The position numbers and the translations under genes are program-made. This document shows positions 7,225-16,370 of a stretch of DNA of 64,000 nt, piece by piece. This stretch comes from Streptomyces sp. NBC_01381 (GTDB taxonomy: Bacteria; Actinomycetota; Actinomycetes; Streptomycetales; Streptomycetaceae). The notes beneath the pieces are model-generated. The model searched no databases. It was given only the letters and a program-made list of their open reading frames with translations, and had not been told where the DNA came from. The DNA lies in NCBI RefSeq assembly GCF_026340305.1, contig NZ_JAPEPI010000001.1, positions 3,534,001 through 3,598,000 of the forward strand, read 5' to 3'. Position 1 is the stretch's first letter. Every line of letters starts with the position of its first letter.

Positions 7225-8574
7225 TCACGCCGAGCCGACCACGGATATCGCCTGCCTCCGCATCACCGCACGTACCGGAAGGCCCGTCGCCAGGAGCGTC
7301 AGGAGCAGGGTGCCCGTAGCTATCCCCGTCGGTACGCCCCACGGAAGGTAGGGCATCGATGAGCCGAACGCCGTGCTGAGGATCGGCGCCAGTGTGCCGA
7401 GTGCGATGGCTGTGCCGAGCAGCAGCGCGGTCCCCGCCACGACCACCGCCTCCCAGGCAGCCATGGCCCGCACCTGGGCCCGCTGGCTGCCGACCACCCG
7501 CAGCAGTGCGACGTCGCGGCGGCGCTCGAAGGAGATCATGGCGAGGGTGTTCGCCGCGGCGATCGCGGCGAAGCCCGCGTACAGCCCCGTGCCCACATAG
7601 TCGAGCCAGACCTCGCCCGTGCTGCCCGCCGAGCCCGTGTGGTGCTGGGCCGTGGTGTGCATGCCGATCTTGGTGAGGCCGAAGCCCACGACCAGGACGA
7701 GCGGCACCACCGCGGCGGAGAAACGGCGGGGCTGCGAGCGGACGTTGAGCATGGCGAGGCGCGCGCTCGGGCCGAACCGGCCGACCAGCGCCGAGACCAG
7801 CCAGGCCGCGGGCCCGATGATGCGCGGGCCGAGCAGTCCGGCGCCGACGCAGAAGAGGATCAGGACGAGGAACGCGCCCTCGCCCGCCTCGTCCGCTGGC
7901 TGCCGGGACAGGAGCACCGCGATGACGCACGCCCCCGCGACCGCTGTCACGCCGAGCGGCGCCCGCAGCACGCCGAGGCCGCGCCGCCCGGTCGCCGCCT
8001 CGCTCAGGGCGCGGGCCGGGCGCAGCAGCGAGAACCGCAGGGCCGAAAGGAGCGCGGCGAGCGTCGTCGTCACCACGGCCACGCCGAGGCACACCGGCAG
8101 GGCGACCCAGCTGAAGCGGAAGGCCGCCTCCGCGGGGAGCAGCCCGTGGTCGACCATCCCCGCATGCCACCAGCGGGCGACGAAGCCACCCAGGACGAAG
8201 CCGGCGAGGGCAGCGGGGATCGACGCGGCGAGGGCCTGCGCGGCCACCGCGCGGCGGACCTGCCGGGGTCTGGCACCGATGGAGCGCACCATGGCCAGCT
8301 CGCGGTGCTGTTGCGCCACGGCCGTGCCCATCGTCGACGCGACCACGAATATCGACATGTAGATCGAACCGATGAGGAGTACGACGGCCATGTCGCCGAC
8401 GCCGTTCTCGGCGATCTGATCGCGGGCCCGTGCGGAGAGCCCCTCCGTGCCGGTGGTGCCGAGCATCATCGTCGATGCGCTCACCACGGTCGCCGCGAAG
8501 AGCGCGGCCACCGCCGTGCCCACGAAGGCCGGGCGGTGCGCGCGCAGCGCCGCCAGTGCGAGTCCCGTTCTCAT
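7225..8574 (-). CDS. FtsX-like ABC transporter permease without a partner ATPase gene
   Basis: 449 residues from the ATG at 8574. About eight membrane segments occur in two halves, each with an FtsX-type region: RELAMVRSIGARPRQVRRAV in the first half and ERRRDVALLRVVGSQRAQVRAM in the second. This duplicated layout belongs to MacB/LolC-like export permeases, which normally need a dedicated ATPase encoded next to them. None is adjacent here, so the partner must be elsewhere or lost. No ribosome site is clear; an in-frame ATG at 8583 is possible. The upstream region holds the palindrome at 8633-8650. Confidence 0.85.
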   Translation of the reverse strand: MRTGLALAALRAHRPAFVGTAVAALFAATVVSASTMMLGTTGTEGLSARARDQIAENGVGDMAVVLLIGSIYMSIFVVASTMGTAVAQQHRELAMVRSIGARPRQVRRAVAAQALAASIPAALAGFVLGGFVARWWHAGMVDHGLLPAEAAFRFSWVALPVCLGVAVVTTTLAALLSALRFSLLRPARALSEAATGRRGLGVLRAPLGVTAVAGACVIAVLLSRQPADEAGEGAFLVLILFCVGAGLLGPRIIGPAAWLVSALVGRFGPSARLAMLNVRSQPRRFSAAVVPLVLVVGFGLTKIGMHTTAQHHTGSAGSTGEVWLDYVGTGLYAGFAAIAAANTLAMISFERRRDVALLRVVGSQRAQVRAMAAWEAVVVAGTALLLGTAIALGTLAPILSTAFGSSMPYLPWGVPTGIATGTLLLTLLATGLPVRAVMRRQAISVVGSA

Positions 8575-8632
8575 ACAGATCATGGTGGGGTGCTGGGGCC
8601 ACCGGGCACCATGAGGCAAGCAGGAAGATCAC

Positions 8633-8650
8633 GGTGGGGTAATCCCCACC
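8633..8650. promoter_or_regulatory. Palindrome upstream of the FtsX-like gene
   Basis: GGTGGGG-TAAT-CCCCACC is a perfect 7-bp inverted repeat with a 4-nt centre. Half-sites recur nearby: AATCCCCACCCC at 8641-8652 and again at 8655-8666, and GGTGGGG at 8584-8590 next to the start codon. This suggests an operator for a dimeric repressor of the permease gene; the regulator is not identifiable. Confidence 0.5.
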
Positions 8651-8759
8651 CCTAAATCCCCACCCCCTGCGGGTGACAGCGTCCGTTCGGTCCGCCTTTG
8701 CCACCTGCGCCTTCGCGGAAGGTGGCCAGGGGCCGTCGCACACCCGGGCTCTGACCTCG

Positions 8760-8765
8760 TAAGGT
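8760..8765 (+). promoter_or_regulatory. -10 element of a leaderless recN promoter
   Basis: TAAGGT ends 7 nt before the GTG at 8773. This spacing would put the transcription start at or next to the start codon and favours GTG 8773 over the earlier in-frame GTG at 8767, which would lie upstream of the transcript. Confidence 0.6.
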
Positions 8766-8772
8766 CGTGTCC

Positions 8773-10512
8773 GTGTTGGAGGAGATGCGGATACGGTCGC
8801 TCGGAGTCATCGACGACGCGGTCGTCGAGCTGTCACCGGGTTTCACCGCCGTGACCGGTGAGACCGGTGCGGGCAAGACGATGGTGGTCACGAGCCTCGG
8901 CCTGCTGCTCGGCGGGCGCGCGGATCCCGCCTTGGTGCGGATCGGCGCCAAGGCGGCGGTCGTCGAGGGCCGGATCACCGTGCCCGACGGCGCATCGGCG
9001 GCCGTGCGCGCGGAGGAGGCGGGGGCCGAACTAGACGAGGGCGCGCTGTTGATCAGCCGTACCGTCTCGGCGGAGGGGCGCTCACGGGCGCACCTCGGAG
9101 GCCGTTCGGTGCCGGTGGGTCTGCTGTCCGAACTGGCGGACGACCTCGTCGCGGTGCACGGTCAGACGGATCAGCAGGGGCTGCTCAAGCCGGCCCGGCA
9201 GCGCGGCGCGCTCGACCGGTACGCGGGCGACGCGGTCACCGTGCCGCTGGCCAAGTACACGGCGGCGTACCGAAGGCTGCGGGCCGTGACGACCGAGGTC
9301 GACGAGATCACCACGCGCGCGCGGGAACGCGCCCAGGAGGCGGATCTGCTGCGCTTCGGCCTCGACGAGGTCGCGGGCGTCGAGCCGCGTGCGGGCGAGG
9401 ACGTCGAACTGGCCGCGGAGGCCGAGCGGCTCGGCCACGCCGAGGCGCTCGCGTCCGCCGCCACGGCTGCCCACGCCGCGCTCGCGGGCAACCCCGAGGA
9501 CCCGGAGGGCGTCGACGCCACGACGCTGGTGGCGGGCGCGCACCGGGCCCTGGAGGCGGTGCGTTCCCACGACGCCGCCCTCGCCGCGCTGGCCGAGCGG
9601 ATCGGCGAGATCGGGATTCTGCTGGGCGATGTGGCGGGCGAACTGGCCGGTTACGCCGATGACCTCGACGCCGATCCGCTGCGGCTCGCGGCGGTGGAGG
9701 AGCGGCGTGCCGCGCTGACTCAGCTGACCCGGAAGTACGGCGCCGACATCGACGCCGTACTTGCCTGGGCCGAGGAGGGGGCCGCGCGGCTCACCGAACT
9801 CGAGAGTGACGACGACCGGCTGGAGGAGCTGACGGCCGAGCGGGACGCGCTCCGGGGCGAACTGGCGGGACTTGCGCAGGCGTTGACCGACGCCCGTCAG
9901 GAGGCGGCTTCGCGGTTCGCGGCGGCCGTCACTGAAGAGCTCGCCTCCCTCGCGATGCCGCACGCGCGCGTGACGATCGACATCACCGCCACGGAGGTGC
10001 CCGAGGGCGCGGACGGTGTGCCGGTCGACGGACGTCTCGTCGCGTACGGCCCGACGGGCGTCGACGAGGTGGAACTCCTCCTGGCCCCGCATCCGGGCGC
10101 GCCGCCACGGCCGATCGCCAAGGGGGCGTCCGGCGGTGAGCTGTCGCGCGTGATGCTGGCCGTCGAGGTCGTCTTCGCGGGCACGGATCCCGTTCCCACG
10201 TACCTCTTCGACGAGGTCGACGCGGGCGTCGGCGGCAAGGCCGCGGTCGAGATCGGGCGGCGCCTCGCCCGGCTCGCCAAGTCGGCGCAGGTCGTGGTCG
10301 TCACGCATCTGCCGCAGGTGGCGGCGTTCGCCGATCGGCAGCTGCTGGTCGAGAAGACGAACGACGGGAGCGTCACCCGCTCCGGGGTCCTGGTCCTGGA
10401 GGGCGAGGACCGGGTGCGGGAGCTGTCCCGGATGCTGGCGGGGCAGGAGGACTCGGAGACCGCGCGGGCCCATGCGGAGGAGTTGCTGGCCACGGCTCGG
10501 GGGGACGGTTAG
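8773..10512 (+). CDS. recN: DNA repair protein RecN
   Basis: 579 residues. This SMC-like ATPase acts in double-strand-break repair. The N-terminus (VLEEMRIRSLGVIDDAVVEL) is followed by Walker A GETGAGKT (29-36). A long helical middle is rich in Ala and Glu. The C-terminal half has the signature SGGELSRVMLAVE and Walker B TYLFDEVDAGVGG. I chose GTG 8773 because of the leaderless -10 element and because RecN proteins typically begin just before the MRIRSL block; GTG 8767 would add two residues. No canonical LexA box was noticed upstream. Confidence 0.95.
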   Translation: MLEEMRIRSLGVIDDAVVELSPGFTAVTGETGAGKTMVVTSLGLLLGGRADPALVRIGAKAAVVEGRITVPDGASAAVRAEEAGAELDEGALLISRTVSAEGRSRAHLGGRSVPVGLLSELADDLVAVHGQTDQQGLLKPARQRGALDRYAGDAVTVPLAKYTAAYRRLRAVTTEVDEITTRARERAQEADLLRFGLDEVAGVEPRAGEDVELAAEAERLGHAEALASAATAAHAALAGNPEDPEGVDATTLVAGAHRALEAVRSHDAALAALAERIGEIGILLGDVAGELAGYADDLDADPLRLAAVEERRAALTQLTRKYGADIDAVLAWAEEGAARLTELESDDDRLEELTAERDALRGELAGLAQALTDARQEAASRFAAAVTEELASLAMPHARVTIDITATEVPEGADGVPVDGRLVAYGPTGVDEVELLLAPHPGAPPRPIAKGASGGELSRVMLAVEVVFAGTDPVPTYLFDEVDAGVGGKAAVEIGRRLARLAKSAQVVVVTHLPQVAAFADRQLLVEKTNDGSVTRSGVLVLEGEDRVRELSRMLAGQEDSETARAHAEELLATARGDG

Positions 10513-10562
10513 CGGGCCGGGGGCCTTGGACGGGCCGTGCGTACCGCAGATCACCGGCTTCG

Positions 10563-10594
10563 CCGAGTTCGTCCTCAAACGCCGGACAGGCTGA
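10563..10594. repeat. Dispersed Streptomyces intergenic repeat
   Basis: The sequence CGAGTTCGTCCTCAAACGCC followed by GGACAGGCTGA is a motif I recognise as widely repeated between Streptomyces genes. It lies between recN and the next plus-strand gene, just before the -10 element at 10609. Its function is unknown. Confidence 0.6.
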
Positions 10595-10608
10595 TACGCC
10601 GTCGCCCG

Positions 10609-10614
10609 TACGCT
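10609..10614 (+). promoter_or_regulatory. -10 element of a leaderless promoter
   Basis: TACGCT lies 7 nt before the ATG at 10622, and no Shine-Dalgarno sequence is present. Confidence 0.5.
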
Positions 10615-10621
10615 GAAACGC

Positions 10622-11410
10622 ATGAACGCCCGACGCATCACCGCCCGCCGCATCACCGCCCGCCGCATCACCGCCCTCCTCACCGCCGCCGCCGTCACCC
10701 GCGCCGCCACCACCGCGTTGCGTTCCCGCGCCCCCGGCGGCCCCGACCGCTGGGAGCGGAAGAACTACGCGGGGCGGGCAGTGGAGTTGTACGCCGGGCC
10801 CGCTGCCGCTCTGGGGGCCGCGGCCGGTGGTGTCGCCCTGGCGGGCAGGCCTCGCGCCGCCACCGCACTGGCCGTGCTCGCCGCCGGTGCCTGCGGGGTG
10901 TACGACGACATGGCGGGGGCAGGCGACCCGCGCCGAGGGTTCCGCGCGCACCTCGCCGCGCTGCGCGGCGGTGAAGTCACCAGCGGGGCCGTGAAGTTGT
11001 TCGGGATCTCCGCGGCCGGTCTCGCCGCGGGCGCGCTGCTCAAGGAGCGGCCGGTGGACAAGGTCCTCGCGGGCGTCGTGATCGCCGGTACCGCCCACTT
11101 CGTCAACCTCGTGGACGTACGCCCCGGACGCGCCGCCGGAGCGGTGCTCGCCCTGGGGGCGCCGGGGCTGCTGCGCAAGGGCACCGCCGGGGTTCTCGCC
11201 GCCGCCTCCATGGGGGCCGCCGCGGCCGTGCTCCCGGAGGACCTGGGGGAGCGCGCCATGATCGGTGACGCCGGAGCGCACGCCCTGGGCGCGGCCCTGG
11301 GCACCGCCATCGTCGCGGGCAACGGCCGCGCGGGCCTGGTGGCGCACGCGGCGGGCCTCGTCGCCGCGGCGGCGTACGGAGAGAAGGTCAGCGCGGCAGC
11401 CGGGGCCTAG
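10622..11410 (+). CDS. MraY/WecA-like (GT4) integral membrane protein
   Basis: 262 residues with several membrane segments. Motifs of polyprenyl-phosphate N-acetylhexosamine-1-phosphate transferases are recognisable in order: NYAGRAVELYAGP near the start, GVYDDMAG (Asp-Asp pair at about 99-100), NLVDVRPGRA and GDAGAHALGAALG. It is shorter than MraY (about 350 residues), so it may be a divergent or reduced member whose activity is uncertain. Residues 4-18 are a triple RRITA repeat from 15-bp tandem units. It lies between recN and a GT4 glycosyltransferase, suggesting a role in an envelope glycan. Confidence 0.75.
   Translation: MNARRITARRITARRITALLTAAAVTRAATTALRSRAPGGPDRWERKNYAGRAVELYAGPAAALGAAAGGVALAGRPRAATALAVLAAGACGVYDDMAGAGDPRRGFRAHLAALRGGEVTSGAVKLFGISAAGLAAGALLKERPVDKVLAGVVIAGTAHFVNLVDVRPGRAAGAVLALGAPGLLRKGTAGVLAAASMGAAAAVLPEDLGERAMIGDAGAHALGAALGTAIVAGNGRAGLVAHAAGLVAAAAYGEKVSAAAGA
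10631..10675 (+). repeat. Three tandem 15-bp units at the 5' end of the MraY-like gene
   Basis: Units 10631-10645, 10646-10660 and 10661-10675 (CGCCGCATCACCGCC, with one change in the first) code in frame for RRITA three times. Confidence 0.95.
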
Positions 11411-11696
11411 GTCCTGTCTTCGAACGCCCGTCTGCCCCGCGGCACGGCCCCCACGACAGCCGAGCCACGCCGAGCCGCCCGAAAGCCTTCCGTCCGTCGA
11501 GGCCCCGCTGCGAAGATGCCTGGGGCCGCAGGGCATCCGCGGCGCTGAAACCCCTTTGTCCTCACCCATGCGAGTGATCCGCTTCAGGGAGTTGCCTGCC
11601 CCCGTGCGGAAGAGACCTTTCGGCGGTGCCGGAACGTCCGTACGGACTGGCATCCTTGGCGCAGCCCCCCGACGCCGACTCAGGAGCCCCGGCTAC

Positions 11697-12833
11697 GTGA
11701 GCCACGTGAGCAGCCACTCACCGCACGGCCAGACGCCGCTGCACACCGTGCAAGTGCTGGGCGGCGGAAGCGCGGGCAGCAGCGCCCACGTCAGGTCGCT
11801 CGCCGCGGGCCTCGCCGCGCGGGGCGTGCGGGTCACGGTGTGCGCCCCTTCCGATGCGGCCTCCGCGTACGACCTGACGGGCACCGGCGCCCGGCACGTC
11901 CACGTGCCCCGCCGCAGCGACCCGGCATCCGTCGCCTCCCTCCGTGTGGCCTGCACCGACGCCGACCTCGTGCACGCACACGGACTGCACGCCGCTCTGC
12001 GCGCCGCGCTCGCGCTCACCGGCCGCCGTATCCCGCTCGTCGTCACCTGGCACACCCGCGCACATGCGGAAGGCGCGCGCGCCCACGTCCTTCGCGCCCT
12101 GGAGCGGCGCGTCGCCAAGGCCGCGGCCGTGGTCCTCGGCACCTCGTCCGACCTCGTCGACCGCGCCCGCCGCAGGGGCGCGCGGGACGCCCGGCTCGCC
12201 CCCGTCACGCTCCCCACGCCGCGCGCGGCCGCCCGTGACGACGAGGAGCCGGACGGTCTGCGCCACAAGGCACGCGCCGAACTCGGCGCCGTGGACCGGC
12301 CGTTGATCGTGGCGGTCGGCACGCTGGAACGCCACCGCGGCTTCGACGTGCTGCTCGACGCCTCGCGCGCGTGGCGCCACCTCGACCCGCTGCCGCTGCT
12401 CGTCATCGCCGGTGAAGGGCCTGAGCGGGCGGAGCTGAAGCGCCGTATCGAGGGCGAGGGTCTTCCGGCCCGGCTCGTGGGGCGGCGTGACGACGTGCCC
12501 GAGCTGCTCGCGGCCGCCGATCTCGTGGTGCTGCCCAGCAGCTGGGAGTCCCGTTCCGTGCTGGCCCAGGAAGCCCTGCACGCGCGCGTGCCGCTGGTCG
12601 CGACCGCGGTGGGCGGTGTGCCCGAACTCGTCGGCGACGCAGCCGAACTCGTCCCCTACGGCGACGCCGCGGCCCTCGCCACGGCCGTCGCGCGCCTCCT
12701 CGCGGACCCCGAGCACCAGGAGCGGCTCAAGGACAAGGGCACCGCCCAGGCGGCGACCTGGCCGACCGAGGACGAGACGGTCACCCAAGTCCTCAGTGTC
12801 TACGACGAGTTGACGCAGCCGCGGGCCATGTAG
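11697..12833 (+). CDS. GT4-family glycosyltransferase
   Basis: 378 residues from GTG 11697, which has AGGAG 10 nt upstream; GTG 11706 is also in frame. The GT-B fold is indicated by VQVLGGGSAGSSAHVRSLAAGL at the N-terminus, DLVHAHGLHAA, the second-domain start PLIVAVGTLERHRGFDVLL, and the nucleotide-sugar site PSSWESRSVLAQEALHARVPLVATAVGGVPEL (partly shown) with the usual E-x7-E spacing. The acceptor is unknown. It follows the MraY-like gene on the same strand after 286 nt. Confidence 0.88.
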   Translation: MSHVSSHSPHGQTPLHTVQVLGGGSAGSSAHVRSLAAGLAARGVRVTVCAPSDAASAYDLTGTGARHVHVPRRSDPASVASLRVACTDADLVHAHGLHAALRAALALTGRRIPLVVTWHTRAHAEGARAHVLRALERRVAKAAAVVLGTSSDLVDRARRRGARDARLAPVTLPTPRAAARDDEEPDGLRHKARAELGAVDRPLIVAVGTLERHRGFDVLLDASRAWRHLDPLPLLVIAGEGPERAELKRRIEGEGLPARLVGRRDDVPELLAAADLVVLPSSWESRSVLAQEALHARVPLVATAVGGVPELVGDAAELVPYGDAAALATAVARLLADPEHQERLKDKGTAQAATWPTEDETVTQVLSVYDELTQPRAM

Positions 12834-12933
12834 CGGAGAGCGGCGCGGGCGGCTGCGCCACAGCCCGGCGCGCCCGCAGGCCGATCGCCGACGGCGTCGC
12901 ACCGCATCTGCGCGGGCCGCCCCTGGTCACGAG

Positions 12934-12976
12934 CCCGCCGGCGCCGGCAAGTCTCGCTCGCGCGGGTGCCGGCGGG
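12934..12976. terminator. GC-rich hairpin between the glycosyltransferase and PucR genes
   Basis: A 12-bp arm CCCGCCGGCGCC (12934-12945) pairs with GGTGCCGGCGGG (12965-12976), with one G-T pair and a 19-nt loop. It lies between the convergent ends of the glycosyltransferase (12833) and the PucR gene (13034). Confidence 0.5.
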
Positions 12977-13033
12977 TCCTCGCCTGCGCGGGCCGTCGCC
13001 GGGCCGAGCCTCGGCCGGCCGCCGCGCGGGCCG

Positions 13034-14677
13034 CTACGTCACATGCCGCCGCGCCCGCAGCGCCAGGCTCAGCGCGAGCACCGTCTGCGGGTCGTCCAGG
13101 TCCGTGCCGAGGAGTTCACTGATCCTGGCGAGACGGTTGTACAGCGTCTGCCGGTTCAGGTGCAGTTCGCGGGCCGTCTCCGCCTTGCGCCCGGCGTGCG
13201 CCAGGTACGTCTGCAGGGTGGGCAGCAGTGGTGGCTTCGAGCGCCGGTCGTGGGTGCGCAGGGGGCCGATCGCGCGGTCCACGAAGGCTGCAAGGGCCGA
13301 GTCGTCGTAGTTGTGCAGGCGCCACAGGAGGAGGTCGATGTCCAGGCGGCGCGCGTCGTACCAGGGGCGGTCCGAAAGGCCCTGGGCCGCCGTCGCCGTC
13401 TCCGCCGCGTGCCGCAGTCCCGCCGACGCCGCCGCCCAGCCGCCCGCGACCCCGACCACCACGACCGGTGGCTGCGCCCCCGCCCGCTGCATCCCCGCCC
13501 GCTCGACGCCGGCCCGCAGCGCCGCCGCGACCCGGTCGGCCACCGCGGTGCGCTCGGACTCCGTACGGAGCCCCAGGAGCAGCGGCACGCGGCCCTCGAC
13601 CGGGCGTACGCCGAGCAGCACCGGCACGCCCACCGCCGCCAGCTCCTCCGCGACCGCACGCGCGAGGACGGCCCAGCCGCCGCCCGGCGGCAGCCCGTCC
13701 GCGAGCCGCATCACGACCGGGAGCAGCGGGCTCTCGCCGGGCTTGAAGCCGAGCACGCGCGCCTGGGCGGGCGCGTCGTCGGCCGTGATGCGCCCCTCCG
13801 CGAGGTCGGTCAGGAAGTCGCCGCGGCCGCGTGCCGCGAGCTCCTCCTCCTGTCTGGCCTGCATCAGGACCACCGCGAGCGAGCCCGCCGCCCGCTCCGC
13901 CGCGATCCGGTGAACCGGGAGCAGCACGGACTCCACGGCGAGCAGTACGAGCCGGGCCCGCACCGAGCCGGTGCCGGGTCCACCGCCCGGCACGTCGACG
14001 AGCACCGCGCCCGCGGGCGGTCCGTCCCGGTCGACGGTGCGGCCCCGCAGGCCCTCCCACACCTGGAGCGGATCGGCACACTCCGTGCCCGCCCCGGCGG
14101 CGTACAGAAGTTGCCCGTCCGCTGTCTCCAGGAACACCGGATTGCCGCTGAAGTCCGCGAGGACGCCGAGGACCTGTGGCACACCGCCGCCGCCGAGCAG
14201 CGCTTCCGTGCAGCGCCGGTGGACCTCCTCGGCCCGCTGGAGCAGCGCGTAGTGACCGTTGACGATCTCCGTGTGCACCTCTTCGGTGACCGTCACGAAG
14301 GGCACCTCGCGGTGCAGCTGCACCAGGGGGAGGCCGGCCGCGCGCGCCGTCTCCACGATCGCCGCGGGCAGCCGGGCGAAGCGCGGGCCCAGCTCGACGA
14401 CGAGCGCCGCGATGCCCCGCTCGGCGAGCTTGCGCACGAAGGCGCGCTGCTCGGCGGGGCGTGCGCCAAGGCCCAGGCCGGTGGTCAGGAGCAGCTCGCC
14501 GCCCTTGAGCAGCGAGGCGATGTTCGGCACCTCGCCGGCGTGCACCCACCGCACGGTGCGCTGCAGCCGTTCCGCTCCCGCGACCACTTCCGGCAGTCCG
14601 CCGCGCAGACCCGGAAGCTCCAGGGCCCGCTGCACGGTGATTCCGCCCTGAGTGCCCTGCGTGCCCTGACTTTCCAT
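13034..14677 (-). CDS. PucR-family transcriptional regulator
   Basis: 547 residues. The N-terminal PucR sensory domain (about residues 12-130: ITVQRALELPGLRGG, then TTGLGLGARPAEQRAFV) is followed by a GGDEF-like central region and a C-terminal helix-turn-helix with LLPTLQTYLAHAGRKAETA and LHLNRQTLYNRLARISELLG. Such regulators control purine, amino-acid or polyamine catabolism. It is divergent from the permease and amine-oxidase genes and probably controls them. The ATG is 7 nt after TAGCGT (14690-14685, minus strand), so it is likely leaderless. ATG 14677 is preferred over the longer frame to 14776. Confidence 0.9.
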   Translation of the reverse strand: MESQGTQGTQGGITVQRALELPGLRGGLPEVVAGAERLQRTVRWVHAGEVPNIASLLKGGELLLTTGLGLGARPAEQRAFVRKLAERGIAALVVELGPRFARLPAAIVETARAAGLPLVQLHREVPFVTVTEEVHTEIVNGHYALLQRAEEVHRRCTEALLGGGGVPQVLGVLADFSGNPVFLETADGQLLYAAGAGTECADPLQVWEGLRGRTVDRDGPPAGAVLVDVPGGGPGTGSVRARLVLLAVESVLLPVHRIAAERAAGSLAVVLMQARQEEELAARGRGDFLTDLAEGRITADDAPAQARVLGFKPGESPLLPVVMRLADGLPPGGGWAVLARAVAEELAAVGVPVLLGVRPVEGRVPLLLGLRTESERTAVADRVAAALRAGVERAGMQRAGAQPPVVVVGVAGGWAAASAGLRHAAETATAAQGLSDRPWYDARRLDIDLLLWRLHNYDDSALAAFVDRAIGPLRTHDRRSKPPLLPTLQTYLAHAGRKAETARELHLNRQTLYNRLARISELLGTDLDDPQTVLALSLALRARRHVT

Positions 14678-14684
14678 GGGGCGG

Positions 14685-14712
14685 ACGCTACCTGCGCACA
14701 CGTTCCGGGAAC
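14685..14712. promoter_or_regulatory. pucR-type promoter element and adjacent palindrome
   Basis: TAGCGT on the minus strand (14690-14685) is placed for a leaderless PucR transcript. Next to it, 14702-14712 is the palindrome GTTCC-G-GGAAC, at about the -35 region of that promoter and upstream of the divergent permease gene. It is a candidate operator for self-regulation or for joint control of the divergent pair. Confidence 0.5.
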
Positions 14713-14836
14713 ATCTCCGGCCGGTTACGGGCATGGCCGAAAGTGCCCCGGGCCCGACAACTCGTCGCCCCCGCACGCCAATTGCACGACCCCCTGTCGC
14801 TTGTGGCGTACGTCACTCCACGGCAAGGTGCCCGCC

Positions 14837-16360
14837 ATGCCAGAGCAGATGCCAGAGCAACCCAGCACACCCGAGGTCCACCGCCTCAAGGCGAACTCCG
14901 TCGGTCTCGTCGGCGTCGTCTTCATGGCCGTCGCCACCGCGGCGCCCATCACGGCCATGACCGGAAACCTGCCCATCGCCGTCGGCGCGGGCAACGGCAC
15001 CGGCGCGCCCGCGGGCTATCTCTTCGCGACCCTCGTCCTGACGGTGTTCTCCGTCGGATACGTCGCCATGGCCAAGCGGATCACCGCGGCCGGCGCCTTC
15101 TACGGCTATATCTCGCACGGCCTCGGCCGGATCGCGGGCATGGCGTCCGGGATGCTCGCCGTCCTCGCGTACGTCGTCTTCGAGGCGTCGATCGTCGGCG
15201 TCTTCGCCTACTTCGCCAAGACCACCGTCCATGATCAGCTCGGCGCCGATCTGCCGTGGATCCTGTACGCGGCCGCGATGCTCGCCGTCACCGCCGTCCT
15301 GTCGTACTTCGACATCAACCTCACCGCGAAGGCGCTCGGCGTGATGCTGATCGCCGAGATCGCCGTCCTCTTCGCCGTCGCCACCGCCGTACTGATCCAC
15401 GGCGGCGGCCCCGACGGCATCCCCGTAGAGCCGATCAACCCGAAGAACGCCTTCACCGGCACATCCGCAGGCCTCGGCCTCTTCTTCGCCTTCTGGTCCT
15501 GGGTCGGCTTCGAGTCCACCGCCATGTACGGAGAGGAGTCCCGCAACCCCAAGAAGGTCATCCCGCGCGCCACGCTCATCTCGGTCGTCGGCGTCGGGCT
15601 CTTCTACATCTACGTCTCCTGGATGACGATCGCGGGCAACGGCCTGAGCGGTTCGGTGAAGGTCTCGCAGTCCACCAGCCCGCTCGACCTGTTCTTCGAC
15701 CCGGCGCACTCCTTCATCGGCGCCTGGGCCGTCGACACCTTCCAATGGCTCCTGATCACCGGCTCGTTCGCCTGCGGCATGGCCTTCCACCAGTGCGCTT
15801 CGCGGTATCTGTACGCGGTCGGGCGCGAGGGGTTCCTGCACCGCGGCCTCGGCCGTACGCACCCCACGCACGGCTCCCCGTACATCGCCTCCTACGTCCA
15901 GTCGGCGATCGCCGTCGCCCTGGTCGCCGCCTTCTGGCTCACCGGACAGGACCCGTACATCCACCTCTACACCCTGCTCGCGATCCTCGGCACGATGGCG
16001 ATCCTCATCGTGCAGACCCTCTGCTCCTTCGCCGTCATCGGCTATTTCCGCAGGAACCACCCCGAGGACCGGCACTGGTTCAAGACCTTCCTGGCCCCGT
16101 TGCTCGGCGGCATCGGCATGATCGCCGTGGTTGTCCTGCTTGTGATCAACATGGACACCGCGGCGGGCTCGGCCGCCGACTCCCTCTTCTTCAAGGCCAT
16201 CCCGTGGATCGTCGGCCTCGTCTTCTTCGGGGGCCTGGGGCTCGGCCTGTATCTGCGGGCGAAGCAGCCCGCCCGCTACGAGATCATCGGCCGGATCGTC
16301 CTGGAGGACGCGGCCGAACGCACCGAAGACACCGAGCCCACGACGCCCGCCACCGTCTGA
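14837..16360 (+). CDS. APC-family amino acid permease
   Basis: 507 residues with about 12 membrane segments. It starts with LKANSVGLVGVVFMAVATAAP (partly shown), the first-helix signature of APC transporters, and has GGGPDGIPVEP and GFESTAMYGEESRNPKKVIPRA in the middle. It likely imports an amine or amino acid that is then oxidised by the co-transcribed amine oxidase, which begins 10 nt after the stop. The first eight residues MPEQMPEQ come from a 12-bp tandem duplication, so ATG 14849 is an alternative start. Confidence 0.9.
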   Translation: MPEQMPEQPSTPEVHRLKANSVGLVGVVFMAVATAAPITAMTGNLPIAVGAGNGTGAPAGYLFATLVLTVFSVGYVAMAKRITAAGAFYGYISHGLGRIAGMASGMLAVLAYVVFEASIVGVFAYFAKTTVHDQLGADLPWILYAAAMLAVTAVLSYFDINLTAKALGVMLIAEIAVLFAVATAVLIHGGGPDGIPVEPINPKNAFTGTSAGLGLFFAFWSWVGFESTAMYGEESRNPKKVIPRATLISVVGVGLFYIYVSWMTIAGNGLSGSVKVSQSTSPLDLFFDPAHSFIGAWAVDTFQWLLITGSFACGMAFHQCASRYLYAVGREGFLHRGLGRTHPTHGSPYIASYVQSAIAVALVAAFWLTGQDPYIHLYTLLAILGTMAILIVQTLCSFAVIGYFRRNHPEDRHWFKTFLAPLLGGIGMIAVVVLLVINMDTAAGSAADSLFFKAIPWIVGLVFFGGLGLGLYLRAKQPARYEIIGRIVLEDAAERTEDTEPTTPATV

Positions 16361-16370
16361 GGAGATCCCC

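Noticed and set aside
13043..14836. Very long plus-strand frame leading into the amino-acid permease
   Set aside because: The first 600 codons are a high-GC antisense shadow of the PucR gene; no protein family matches them.
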